Origin: Paenibacillus pabuli | GTDB lineage: Bacteria; Bacillota; Bacilli; Paenibacillales; Paenibacillaceae | Direction of reading: 5' to 3' | Length of the DNA: 64,000 nucleotides | Assembly: GCF_023101145.1 (NCBI RefSeq) | Contig: NZ_CP073714.1 | Coordinates: forward strand, 5,456,001 to 5,520,000 | Shown: one piece after another, positions 8,701 to 16,346 of the stretch | How the letters are laid out: each line of letters starts with the position of its first letter | Position numbering within the stretch: the stretch's first letter is position 1 | Translations under genes and position numbers: made by a program | Notes under the pieces: model-generated | Databases searched by the model: none | What the model was told of the DNA's origin: nothing | What the model saw: only the letters and a program-made list of their open reading frames with translations

Positions 8701-9944
8701 ACAATACCTCCCCCCATAACCGTTGGAAGCTCCTGCAGATGGGAAACAGTGAAGGATTTCGTGCCTCTTCCGCGCAGCATTGTATTCCACTCGGAACTTA
8801 GGCGGGAATCGCTGGGTTCAATCAGAATGTGGCAGGGAGTCATGCCCCGTGTATCAGCCCATCGGAGCAGTTCGAGAACTTTTTCATCCTTCTGGGGAGA
8901 AATCACTACAAAATAAGCGCCTTGAGGAAACTGACGCGCCATCTTCTCTACACCAGGCATCAGCCGATTTTCCTGGCCGTTATATTGGATATCCACCAGG
9001 TGATGAATCATCTTCTGCCGTTCCAGCGGACTTTCGCTGGGAGCAAAAAATGACGTCTTCTCCGACAGTGTCAGCAGTCCCATACCCATTCGTTCTCTTG
9101 TGCCATACTCCAGGAGGGAAGCAGCCGTTGACACAGCCAGTTCAAAGGCCTCCCCATGTTCATAGCTGCCTGACAGTCCATCCAGCACCAGAATCGTTTT
9201 TGGCACCGACTCATGTTCAAATTCCTTGGATTTCCACGCACCCGTCTTCGCAGTAGCATTCCAATGAATACGGGAAAGGCGGTCTCCGTACACATAATCA
9301 CGCACACCATTGATCTGGGTTGTTTCTCTGCGTGAGCGGGTTAGAGCCGTCTGTGGACCGGATAACCGTGATTTGCGATCATACAGCTGCCAGTACGGAA
9401 TAAATACCGTCCGCGGCAGCACCCGGAATTCCCCTTTGGCTTTGAACGTTCCCCGATGCTCGATCAGCCCAAAGATGTCCTCACTGGCACATTCCGTTTC
9501 TGAAAAAACATACTTTCCCCGCTCGAGCGGAGGCGTCTGAAATGACAATTCACCGTATCCTCGCATGCTCGGAATGAGGCTTTCTTTGAAAGACCAGGAT
9601 TCGCCGTTATGCCGATGCAGCATTTCACGTATAACCACATATGGAAGTGGCAAAAAACCCGGGATGTTCAGACTTAACTTCACCTGTACCTGATCACCCG
9701 CATGCAGCAGCTCTTCATGATCCTGACCGGAAGAGAGCTTACGCACGCCATGAGTACGTCGTACACCGCTAAAACCAGAAATCGCAAGGTAAATACATAG
9801 CAAAGTCACCATCGACAGCAGCATCAGGGAGGTCTTCCCTCCCTGGAACAAAACATAAGCCAAACAGCACATCCACACCGCCGCGATGCTCCATACGCGG
9901 GGGTGGCGCATTCCCCTTCTGACCGTACTCAAAAGCGGCTTCAT
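8697..9944 (-). CDS. DUF58 protein (von Willebrand factor A-like)
   Basis: The protein has 415 residues. Seen: two N-terminal membrane helices (IAAVWMCCLAYVLF and LMLLSMVTLLCIYLAI), then the DUF58 signature DYVYGDRLSRIHWNATAKTG near residue 225 with LVREFE-like KEFEHES, and a VWA-like MIDAS-type stretch TILVLDGLSGS. DUF58 proteins occur beside MoxR ATPases, which probably remodel their metal-binding state. The gene starts three bases after the MoxR stop; a TTG just upstream of the ATG is possible. Function beyond the family is unknown. Confidence 0.88.
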   Translation of the reverse strand: MKPLLSTVRRGMRHPRVWSIAAVWMCCLAYVLFQGGKTSLMLLSMVTLLCIYLAISGFSGVRRTHGVRKLSSGQDHEELLHAGDQVQVKLSLNIPGFLPLPYVVIREMLHRHNGESWSFKESLIPSMRGYGELSFQTPPLERGKYVFSETECASEDIFGLIEHRGTFKAKGEFRVLPRTVFIPYWQLYDRKSRLSGPQTALTRSRRETTQINGVRDYVYGDRLSRIHWNATAKTGAWKSKEFEHESVPKTILVLDGLSGSYEHGEAFELAVSTAASLLEYGTRERMGMGLLTLSEKTSFFAPSESPLERQKMIHHLVDIQYNGQENRLMPGVEKMARQFPQGAYFVVISPQKDEKVLELLRWADTRGMTPCHILIEPSDSRLSSEWNTMLRGRGTKSFTVSHLQELPTVMGGGIV

Positions 9945-9947
9945 CAA

Positions 9948-10904
9948 TTATTGCCCCATGGAGACGGGCACTCGAACCTGCTGAAGTACGGAATTTAATA
10001 CAGCTTCGGAGCTCATGCTGTCCAGTCTTGATTCAGGGCGAAGCACAATCCGATGGGAAATGACATAAGGCGCCATCGTTTTTACATCATCCGGAAGCAC
10101 GTAGTCACGTTCCTGCAAAAAGGCAAAAGCCTTCACAGCCATCATAAATGAAATGGCTGCCCGCGGGCTGGCGCCCAGCAATACGGATGGGTGGGAGCGA
10201 GTTTTGCGCACTACATCAAGCAGATAATCCATGACTGGATCACCGATGAATACTTCCTTGATTTCCTGCTGAATGGCAGATATTTGATCCATATGGGTTA
10301 CGGATTCAAGCCGATCAACAGGCTGACCCGACTGATGCTGCTTCAGCAGCGTTTTCTCGATATCCTTGTCGGGATAACCCAGACTTATTTTCAACATGAA
10401 CCGGTCCAGTTGAGCTTCCGGCAATGTGTACGTTCCTTCAAAATCGATGGGATTCTGGGTTGCACAGAGCATAAATGGATGAGGCAGATCGTATGTATCG
10501 CCATCTACCGTTACACTGCGCTCTTCCATGACTTCCAGCAAAGCGGACTGTGTTTTCGTTGTTGCCCGATTTATCTCATCTGCCAGCAGAATGTTGGTCA
10601 TTACTGGACCCGGACGGAAGTAAAAGCGTTCGTCACGCGGATGGAAAACGGATACCCCCGTAATGTCACTTGGCAGAATATCAGGATTACATTGAATGCG
10701 GCGGTACTCTCCGCGCATGGATTTCGATAACGCTTTAACCAACTGTGTCTTGCCTGTTCCCGGTACGTCTTCAATCAGTACGTGTCCGCCTGCAAGCAAA
10801 GCTGTGAGCAAAAGTTGAATTTCAAAGGATTTCCCCATTATGCATGATTCCAGATTAGAACGAACTGCTGAAATGATTTGGATCGACTCTTTGCGCACAG
10901 GCAT
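9948..10904 (-). CDS. MoxR-family AAA+ ATPase
   Basis: The protein has 318 residues. Seen: Walker A VPGTGKTQL near residue 45, Walker B LLADEINRAT near residue 108, sensor 1 CATQNP and the lid motif LLGASPRAAISF. ATG at 10904 was chosen because TAGGAGG lies nine bases upstream; the frame is open 32 codons more but without family similarity. It is the first gene of the MoxR-DUF58-transglutaminase operon and is thought to act as a chaperone for the VWA-like partner. Confidence 0.92.
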   Translation of the reverse strand: MPVRKESIQIISAVRSNLESCIMGKSFEIQLLLTALLAGGHVLIEDVPGTGKTQLVKALSKSMRGEYRRIQCNPDILPSDITGVSVFHPRDERFYFRPGPVMTNILLADEINRATTKTQSALLEVMEERSVTVDGDTYDLPHPFMLCATQNPIDFEGTYTLPEAQLDRFMLKISLGYPDKDIEKTLLKQHQSGQPVDRLESVTHMDQISAIQQEIKEVFIGDPVMDYLLDVVRKTRSHPSVLLGASPRAAISFMMAVKAFAFLQERDYVLPDDVKTMAPYVISHRIVLRPESRLDSMSSEAVLNSVLQQVRVPVSMGQ

Positions 10905-11034
10905 GTGGTCTAACCTCCTAAAAAAGCATACAGATTTCCTTTTATTGTACATGATCCACGGTCGCGAGTACACTCGAAGAGACTCATAATTTGTTTCCAT
11001 CCGTCAGATTCACCGCAGTTATCGCATCATTACG

Positions 11035-11072
11035 ACAAAAAGAGGCCCGGATAAAAGTTATCCGAAGCCTCT
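11035..11072 (-). terminator. Terminator after spoVAE
   Basis: A strong hairpin (AGAGGC.CGGATAA with TTATCCG.GCCTCT) is followed on the minus strand by five T. It separates the spoVA operon from the MoxR gene downstream. Confidence 0.8.
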
Positions 11073-11111
11073 GCTGAATCTATATAGGTTGGCTGAGCAT
11101 GCCTTGCGCAC

Positions 11112-11462
11112 TTATCCTTTTGGCCGAACAACCAGTGCTGCCAGAAAAGAAAAGATAATCGCTGAGGAAATGCCCGCCGCGGTCAAGTCGAATATCCCTG
11201 TAATGACACCGATCCAACCTTCTTTCTCCAATTCCGTCAATGCCCCGTGCACGAGAGAGTTACCAAAACTGGTAATGGGGATGGAAGCTCCCGCTCCTGC
11301 AAATTTGACGAGTGGATCATACAGCCCGAACGCATCTGCAACCGCACCAGCTACAACAAGTGTACTCATCGTATGTGCAGGAGTCAGCTTGACACCATCC
11401 ATTAGAAGCTGTCCCACAACACATATCAACCCGCCAACAATAAATGCCCATAAAAATTGCAT
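11112..11462 (-). CDS. spoVAE: Stage V sporulation protein AE (SpoVAE/SpoVAEb)
   Basis: The protein has 116 residues and four predicted membrane segments. Seen: FIVGGLICVVGQLLMDG at the start and the GAGASIPITSFGNSLVHGA motif shared with SpoVAC. SpoVA proteins form the inner-membrane channel that moves dipicolinic acid into the forespore and out during germination. It is the third gene of a spoVAC-AD-AE unit, four bases after spoVAD. Confidence 0.93.
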   Translation of the reverse strand: MQFLWAFIVGGLICVVGQLLMDGVKLTPAHTMSTLVVAGAVADAFGLYDPLVKFAGAGASIPITSFGNSLVHGALTELEKEGWIGVITGIFDLTAAGISSAIIFSFLAALVVRPKG

Positions 11463-11465
11463 TTT

Positions 11466-12482
11466 TTATCCCTCCTTTTCAATGGCTACGGCATGCGCGA
11501 TACAAGGAATGGTCTCGCCCTGCTGGTATGAAAGTGGAGACAATAATGCACCGGTAGCAACCACCAAAACCTTATTGAGCTCACCCTTTTGCATCCGGTT
11601 CAAAATGTGACCGTAGGTCACGGTCGCTGAACATCCGCAGCCGCTTCCCCCAGCCACAACCTGAGGCTGCTTTTCCAGGTTATATATCATCAGGCCACAA
11701 TCATTGAAAACAGTCTGTTCCATCGGAACACCCTCTTTATGCAATAGCTCCTTAACGATAGGCAATCCAACCGAAGCAAGATCACCTGTAACGATCAAAT
11801 CATAATAACCGGGTTCTAGACCTGTATCCCGGAAATGCGAAACAATGGTATCCGCTGCCGCAGGAGCCATTGCAGCCCCCATGTTAAACGGATCTTTGAT
11901 ACCCATATCCATAATTCGGCCAATTGTCGCTTTGGTGACTACTGGACCCGAACCCGTACGGGATATAACACCACATCCCGAACCCGTAACAGTATACTGG
12001 GCGTATGGGGGCTTCTGGGAACCATACTCTGTTGGATAACGAAATTGCTTTTCCACCGTACAGTTGTGACTCACAGTACCCGCAAGCACATAATCCCCTG
12101 CGCCCGAGTCCACTATGAGCGAGGCGAGAGCCAGCGTCTCCATTGAAGTTGAGCAGGCGCCAAATACCCCAAGATAGGGTACACCCAATTTGCGGGCCGA
12201 AAAAGAACTGCTGATAATCTGGTTCATCAGATCTCCGCCAACAAAGAACTGAAGCTCTTCCTTTGTGATATTGGCATTAATCAACGCCATTTGAGACGCC
12301 TGTTCAAAGAGCTTGCGCTCTGCTTTTTCCCAGGTCTTCTCTCCAATCTCCAAATTGTCATATACATAATCGAAATCCTTTGACAGAGGCCCTTGTCCTT
12401 CATCCGGCCCTCCGACTGCGGATCTGCCGATAATTCGTGGACGATTCTCAAATTGCCATGTCTGTTGGCCCAGGCGTTTCAT
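11466..12482 (-). CDS. spoVAD: Stage V sporulation protein AD
   Basis: The protein has 338 residues. Seen: a thiolase-like fold pattern with FGACSTSMETLALAS near residue 108, the GGSGCGCSATVTYGHIL motif near residue 280 and RPRIIGRSAVGGPDEGQGPL at the start. SpoVAD binds dipicolinic acid and sits on the SpoVA channel in the spore inner membrane. Its ATG overlaps the spoVAC stop by four bases. Confidence 0.95.
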   Translation of the reverse strand: MKRLGQQTWQFENRPRIIGRSAVGGPDEGQGPLSKDFDYVYDNLEIGEKTWEKAERKLFEQASQMALINANITKEELQFFVGGDLMNQIISSSFSARKLGVPYLGVFGACSTSMETLALASLIVDSGAGDYVLAGTVSHNCTVEKQFRYPTEYGSQKPPYAQYTVTGSGCGVISRTGSGPVVTKATIGRIMDMGIKDPFNMGAAMAPAAADTIVSHFRDTGLEPGYYDLIVTGDLASVGLPIVKELLHKEGVPMEQTVFNDCGLMIYNLEKQPQVVAGGSGCGCSATVTYGHILNRMQKGELNKVLVVATGALLSPLSYQQGETIPCIAHAVAIEKEG

Positions 12483-12979
12483 AGATGTCCACCTCCGAAA
12501 CCAAGAAAGGCGTATACGATTCCCACGATGAAGGCAGCAACGACACCAAACACGATGACCGAGCCAGCCAGTTTGAACATGTTCGCGCCAACGCCAAGCA
12601 CGAGTCCCTCAGCACGGTGCTCCAGTGCTGCCGAGCACATCGAGTTGGCAAATCCGGTGACAGGTACAGCTGTGCCTGCACCAGCCCATTGCGCCATTTT
12701 ATCGTAGACACCGAGACAAGTCAGGATGACTGAAATGAGGATCATGACCGCAACGGTTGGACTGGCAGCTTCCTTCGATGTCATGTCAAAGCCGGCCATA
12801 AATGCTTCCTGAATAGCCTGTCCAATGACACAGATGAATCCGCCGACGAAGAATGCCTTAATACAGTTCGCCCAGATTGGACGGGCAGGCTCATGTTTTT
12901 TGGCGACTTTTTTATATTCCTGTTCACTGATGGACAGGGATGGTGATTTTTTTCCACTACCTTTAGCTTGAGCTGGCAA
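12479..12979 (-). CDS. spoVAC: Stage V sporulation protein AC
   Basis: The protein has 166 residues when started at TTG 12979. That TTG is the best start: it follows GGGAGG by nine bases, and no ATG lies in a suitable place. Seen: a charged N-terminal tail, then FFVGGFICVIGQAIQEAF and GAGTAVPVTGFANSMCSAAL, shared with SpoVAE. SpoVAC is the mechanosensitive core of the dipicolinate channel. It is the first gene of the operon; spoVAA and spoVAB are not next to it. Confidence 0.92.
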   Translation of the reverse strand: MPAQAKGSGKKSPSLSISEQEYKKVAKKHEPARPIWANCIKAFFVGGFICVIGQAIQEAFMAGFDMTSKEAASPTVAVMILISVILTCLGVYDKMAQWAGAGTAVPVTGFANSMCSAALEHRAEGLVLGVGANMFKLAGSVIVFGVVAAFIVGIVYAFLGFGGGHL

Positions 12980-13022
12980 GATACAGAACCTCCCTTGATG
13001 AAAATAAGTCAACCGAAGTGAC

Positions 13023-13052
13023 TGACATGTACTGTGTGTAATCTTGTATTCA
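13023..13052 (-). promoter_or_regulatory. Candidate sigma-G-type promoter of spoVA
   Basis: On the minus strand TGAATA (13047-13052) and CATGTCA (13023-13029) are separated by 17 bases, close to the sigma-G pattern TGHATA and CATAHTA. It lies about 45 bases before the TTG start of spoVAC. The -10 half is a poor match, so this is only a candidate. Confidence 0.35.
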
Positions 13053-13169
13053 TTGTTTGTTAAGGTTGGGAAAGTTATGTATCCGGCGAAAGACAGCATT
13101 TGTTTCCAGCACGATGAAGCAGCTGAATCAGATGAGTCGCTCTGCGCCGGGTGAGAGGTCGGATGAAGT

Positions 13170-13253
13170 TTATAAATAAAGCAGGGTGATCACGAGCAAA
13201 ATAAAAAGAGCAATGCAAAGGATGGTTTCATTGCCTTCATCGGGTGGCCTCAT
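13170..13253 (-). CDS. Small single-pass membrane protein, 27 residues
   Basis: A 27-residue frame begins at ATG 13251-13253 with AAGGAGATGGGACA upstream. The protein has a short polar start (MRPPDEGNET) followed by one strongly hydrophobic segment (ILCIALFILLVITLLYL). Its position before spoVAC and its shape resemble tiny sporulation membrane proteins, but I do not recognise a named family. Support rests on the ribosome binding site and the membrane-helix pattern only. Confidence 0.5.
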   Translation of the reverse strand: MRPPDEGNETILCIALFILLVITLLYL

Positions 13254-13583
13254 CTATTGTCCCATCTCCTTCCTGTTGTCAGGCAAATGAAATTAGGGGC
13301 TCATTAAATACAGACTAAGCAAAACGATTCCTCACTATATGCATATTCAATACAGCTGCTTGGCGATTGTGTTTGATGCGGATTTTATGGCATGATGAAT
13401 CATCAAACGAGCAACCATTCATGCCTGAGATACGTGACATAACCATGGACAATTACTGGCGCAAGGTTCATACTGTAGTGTGACCAGTGGTTAAATAAAA
13501 TGTTCTTCTCTTCCGAAGGACAACAGTCCGGCAGCCGTTCTGCTGAGACCTGATTTACATACACGCAGAGGAGTTGTCGACAC
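13254..13583. other. Intergenic region without a visible gene
   Basis: No frame with a convincing ribosome binding site was seen. The stretch holds an 8-bp inverted repeat GTTTGATG / CATCAAAC (about 13368-13410) and must carry the promoter of the aminopeptidase gene, but no clear -35/-10 pair could be chosen. Confidence 0.4.
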
Positions 13584-14657
13584 ATGAATCAAAAAACGAT
13601 GGATATGTTTCGCACGTTAACGGAATTCCCTTCCGTTTCCGGGTTTGAACGCGAGCTTCGCGGATGGATGAAAGAGCAAATGTCTCCTTATACGGACGAA
13701 TTTGTCCAGGATCGCCTGGGAAGCCTTTTTGGCGTATTACGAGGAGAAGTGTCCGGACCCAAAGTCATGGTTGCAGGTCACTTCGACGAAGTTGGCTTCA
13801 TGACCACAGGTATCACGGAAACAGGCATGATCAAATTCCGCCCGTTGGGTGGATGGTGGAGTCAAGCTGTGCTGTCCCAACGTCTGGAGCTTATCACTCC
13901 CGATCGTCGGATTATTGGAGTTGTCGGTTCAACGCCTACGCATCTCCTTGATGAGTCCCAGCGAAACAAACCGGTTGATCTCAATCATATGTACTTGGAT
14001 ATTGGTGCGGATAACCGTGCAGAAGCAGAGTCTTGGGGCATTCGCCCAGGTATGCAGATCGTGCCAATCTGTGAATTCACACCCATGGCTAATCCGAAAA
14101 AAATTATGGCAAAAGCCTGGGATAACCGTTATGGCGTAGGACTTGCCCTTGAGCTGATTGAAGCATTGCATAAGGAAACATTGCCAAATACGCTCTATTG
14201 CGGTGCAACAGTTCAAGAGGAATTGGGACTCCGTGGTGCTCGCACGGCTGCCAATCTAATTGAACCGGATATTTTCTTTGCATTGGACTGCAGTGCTGCG
14301 AATGATATGACAGGAGACAAACAGTCATTTGGACATATCGGTCAAGGCGCTTTGCTGCGTATCTTCGACCCGGGAATGTTCACCCATCGTGGTATTGTTG
14401 AATATGTCCAGGACACAGCATCATCCAATCAGATCAAAATGCAATATTTCATCTCGCCAGGTGGTACGGATGCCGGAGCGGTTCATTTAAGCGGTATCGG
14501 TGTGCCTTCAACGGTAATTGGCATCTGTGCCCGTTACATCCATACCTCTTCTTCCATTATTCATACGGATGACTATGACGCGGCCAAAGAGTTGCTCGTG
14601 AAGCTGGTGAAGGGGCTTGACCGTACAACCATGAATACCATTATTGAAAATGCTTAG
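13584..14657 (+). CDS. M42-family metal-dependent aminopeptidase
   Basis: The protein has 357 residues, usual for the M42 (glutamyl aminopeptidase/YsdC/FrvX) family. Seen: the first metal ligand region MVAGHFDEVGFM near residue 62, the bridging Asp in KAWDNRYGVGL near residue 180, catalytic Glu pair in ATVQEELGLRGA, and the last His region ARYIHTSSSIIH. It removes N-terminal residues from peptides in the cytosol, probably as a dodecamer with two metals. The GAGGAG ribosome binding site lies before ATG. It stands alone with its own terminator. Confidence 0.93.
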   Translation: MNQKTMDMFRTLTEFPSVSGFERELRGWMKEQMSPYTDEFVQDRLGSLFGVLRGEVSGPKVMVAGHFDEVGFMTTGITETGMIKFRPLGGWWSQAVLSQRLELITPDRRIIGVVGSTPTHLLDESQRNKPVDLNHMYLDIGADNRAEAESWGIRPGMQIVPICEFTPMANPKKIMAKAWDNRYGVGLALELIEALHKETLPNTLYCGATVQEELGLRGARTAANLIEPDIFFALDCSAANDMTGDKQSFGHIGQGALLRIFDPGMFTHRGIVEYVQDTASSNQIKMQYFISPGGTDAGAVHLSGIGVPSTVIGICARYIHTSSSIIHTDDYDAAKELLVKLVKGLDRTTMNTIIENA

Positions 14658-14682
14658 GCATTAATTTTATGTAGGTTTCCTA

Positions 14683-14721
14683 GAGCCCCCTGACCTTTTG
14701 GTTCAGGGGATTTCTTTTTTT
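14683..14721 (+). terminator. Terminator after the M42 aminopeptidase
   Basis: Hairpin CCCCTGA.C with G.TCAGGGG followed by a T-rich run. It lies about 25 bases after the stop. Confidence 0.8.
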
Positions 14722-14812
14722 ATTTTATAAACTAGATTAATAGTTAGAACACTTATAGAAAAACAACATAATATACGATAAAGGAAGCATTCTGAACTGC
14801 GGGGGATCTGTG

Positions 14813-15130
14813 ATGGCAGTAGGAAAAAACAGAAAATCAAATAAATCATCCAACAAAACAAATGCTGCAAACGCCCTGCTCAACGGAAACCTAAAAGGAA
14901 AAAAACTAGAATATATCGTTGCAGCATTACTAGTAAGCGGAAAATTAAGAGTAGATAATGTTACACTATTTCGAGAAGCAACGTTGGTTGTTGGTTTAAC
15001 CGGAAAATATAAGACGCTGCAAAATCTCACTCCAACCAATACAGATAAACTGGTGGAATTTCTGAACCAGAATGGGGATATGACGTTGGATGATGTTATG
15101 AAAGCATTTCAGCAAAAAATGAATTCCTAG
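14813..15130 (+). CDS. Hypothetical protein, Lys/Asn-rich start
   Basis: The protein has 105 residues. GGGGGA lies ten bases before ATG 14813. The first 30 residues are basic and Asn/Ser-rich (GKNRKSNKSSNKTN), followed by a mixed helical region (KKLEYIVAALLVSGKLRVDN) and the acidic end DKLVEFLNQNGDMTLDD. No signal peptide or family was recognised. It is followed 24 bases later by a small membrane-protein gene. Confidence 0.6.
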   Translation: MAVGKNRKSNKSSNKTNAANALLNGNLKGKKLEYIVAALLVSGKLRVDNVTLFREATLVVGLTGKYKTLQNLTPTNTDKLVEFLNQNGDMTLDDVMKAFQQKMNS

Positions 15131-15154
15131 ATATCATGAAATGAGGTAGGGATA

Positions 15155-15283
15155 ATGTCTGACTTTGACGGAACTGGCTTTGCCGAACTCTTGATTGTTG
15201 TGATCCTTGTTGTTTTGTTTGTGTTTGGCTCTACGGATATTGAAGGACTCTCTTCTACGCCTACTACGCCTACATCAACCTAA
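15155..15283 (+). CDS. Small membrane protein, 42 residues, YjcZ-like in shape
   Basis: A 42-residue frame starts at ATG 15155 behind GAGGTAGGGA. The protein is MSDFDGTGFAEL, then a single hydrophobic helix (LLIVVILVVLFVFG), then a Thr/Pro-rich tail ending in PTTPTST. This layout resembles small YjcZ-type sporulation proteins (Phe/Gly start plus one helix). Similarity is by shape only. Confidence 0.55.
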   Translation: MSDFDGTGFAELLIVVILVVLFVFGSTDIEGLSSTPTTPTST

Positions 15284-15343
15284 GTAGCTCTATAAGCCGC
15301 CTTCCGATTGCATGCATCATGTGATCTAAAGGAGGAGATAAAG

Positions 15344-15380
15344 AAAAACGCCAGTTTGCAATTCAGGACTGGCGTTTTTT
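15344..15380. terminator. Bidirectional terminator
   Basis: AAAAACGCCAGT and ACTGGCGTTTTTT form a perfect 12-bp stem with T runs on both strands. It serves the plus-strand small genes and the minus-strand membrane protein that converge on it. Confidence 0.88.
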
Positions 15381-15385
15381 GGGGT

Positions 15386-16093
15386 TCACAGAAATAAAGG
15401 GGAGAATGCAATCCAGGCCAAAATAAGAGCCAGCACAATGCAAACATTTTCTACAACGGCTCCATGTTTTGTACCTGTACTCATGAGATTGATCCTTATA
15501 CGCCACTTGATTGGTGGCAATGGACGAATGCCGCGATTCGTCAATGAATCAGCCAATAAATGCATGGCATAAGCTATTCCTCCGGCCACCCAGATCTCTG
15601 GCCCTTGCAGATGAGTCGTACTGTAAAGCAATCCAGCCCATACAGCGGTTCCATATAGGGTGTGTGTCAATCCCCTGTGCGTTAACGTGGTACACAGCAT
15701 TAACAGACTGCCTGCAATCAGATTCCATGGTGCGAATGCATGTCCATAGAATACAAGTCCCAATCCTATCGCAAACATCAACACTTTGCGCAGGGAACGG
15801 GACGGCAGGAAAGACACCATCGCAATCAGAATGGCGAGCAGCAGATTCCAAGGTTTCGCCTGCACATAGAAGTATACAAATACAGCGACAGGCAGAAGAA
15901 TTGTCTGTAAGAGTCGAATTAGGCTGTTCGGCAATGCCTTGGATACGAGTAGCGAATTCGGTTCATCAATGTCCGGTAACAGCGAACCGATCAGGGCCAC
16001 GGTAACTGCCGGTGCAGTTATGGGCATGCCGGACAATTGCAGAACAGAGAGGGATACAGTGGTCCCTATAATAAGGTGGGATCTTCCCATCAT
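15386..16093 (-). CDS. YdjM-family membrane metal-dependent hydrolase
   Basis: The protein has 235 residues with about six membrane helices. Seen: MMGRSHLIIGTTVSL at the start, GSLLPDIDEPNSLL near residue 33 (acidic residues), and THRGLTHTLYG near residue 135, which together are the conserved His/Asp motifs of the YdjM (LexA-regulated, DUF457) family. ATG at 16093 was chosen because GAAAGGAAG precedes it. Activity of the family is not proven; the name is from fold and motifs. Confidence 0.85.
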   Translation of the reverse strand: MMGRSHLIIGTTVSLSVLQLSGMPITAPAVTVALIGSLLPDIDEPNSLLVSKALPNSLIRLLQTILLPVAVFVYFYVQAKPWNLLLAILIAMVSFLPSRSLRKVLMFAIGLGLVFYGHAFAPWNLIAGSLLMLCTTLTHRGLTHTLYGTAVWAGLLYSTTHLQGPEIWVAGGIAYAMHLLADSLTNRGIRPLPPIKWRIRINLMSTGTKHGAVVENVCIVLALILAWIAFSPLFL

Positions 16094-16241
16094 GGTGCAA
16101 AAACTTCCTTTCAAGAGTATAGGGAACATGAACAGCCCACTTCCGATATTACATCAAAAAGAAAACAAGAACAATAGTTCGCATTTCTTATTTCCGTGAC
16201 AGGGCTCACACTTTTAAATTTATGACTCCTCTATCGCCATT

Positions 16242-16291
16242 AGTGAAATTAATCACATTTTATGTCAGCATTGGACGTTATGATTAAAATA
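16242..16291 (+). promoter_or_regulatory. Fnr-type box and promoter of nirBDC
   Basis: The palindrome AGTGAAATTAATCACA (16242-16257) fits the Fnr consensus TGTGA-N6-TCACA at nine of ten positions. Its centre is 16249.5. A good -10 hexamer TATGAT lies at 16279-16284, which puts the start of transcription near 16291, and so the box at -41.5, the class II activation distance. The nirB start codon is about 56 bases downstream. Induction under oxygen limitation is inferred. Confidence 0.75.
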
Positions 16292-16346
16292 TAAACCACT
16301 AAAAATGATGGTAATGTACAGTGTCCATTCAAGGAGGCATACACAC

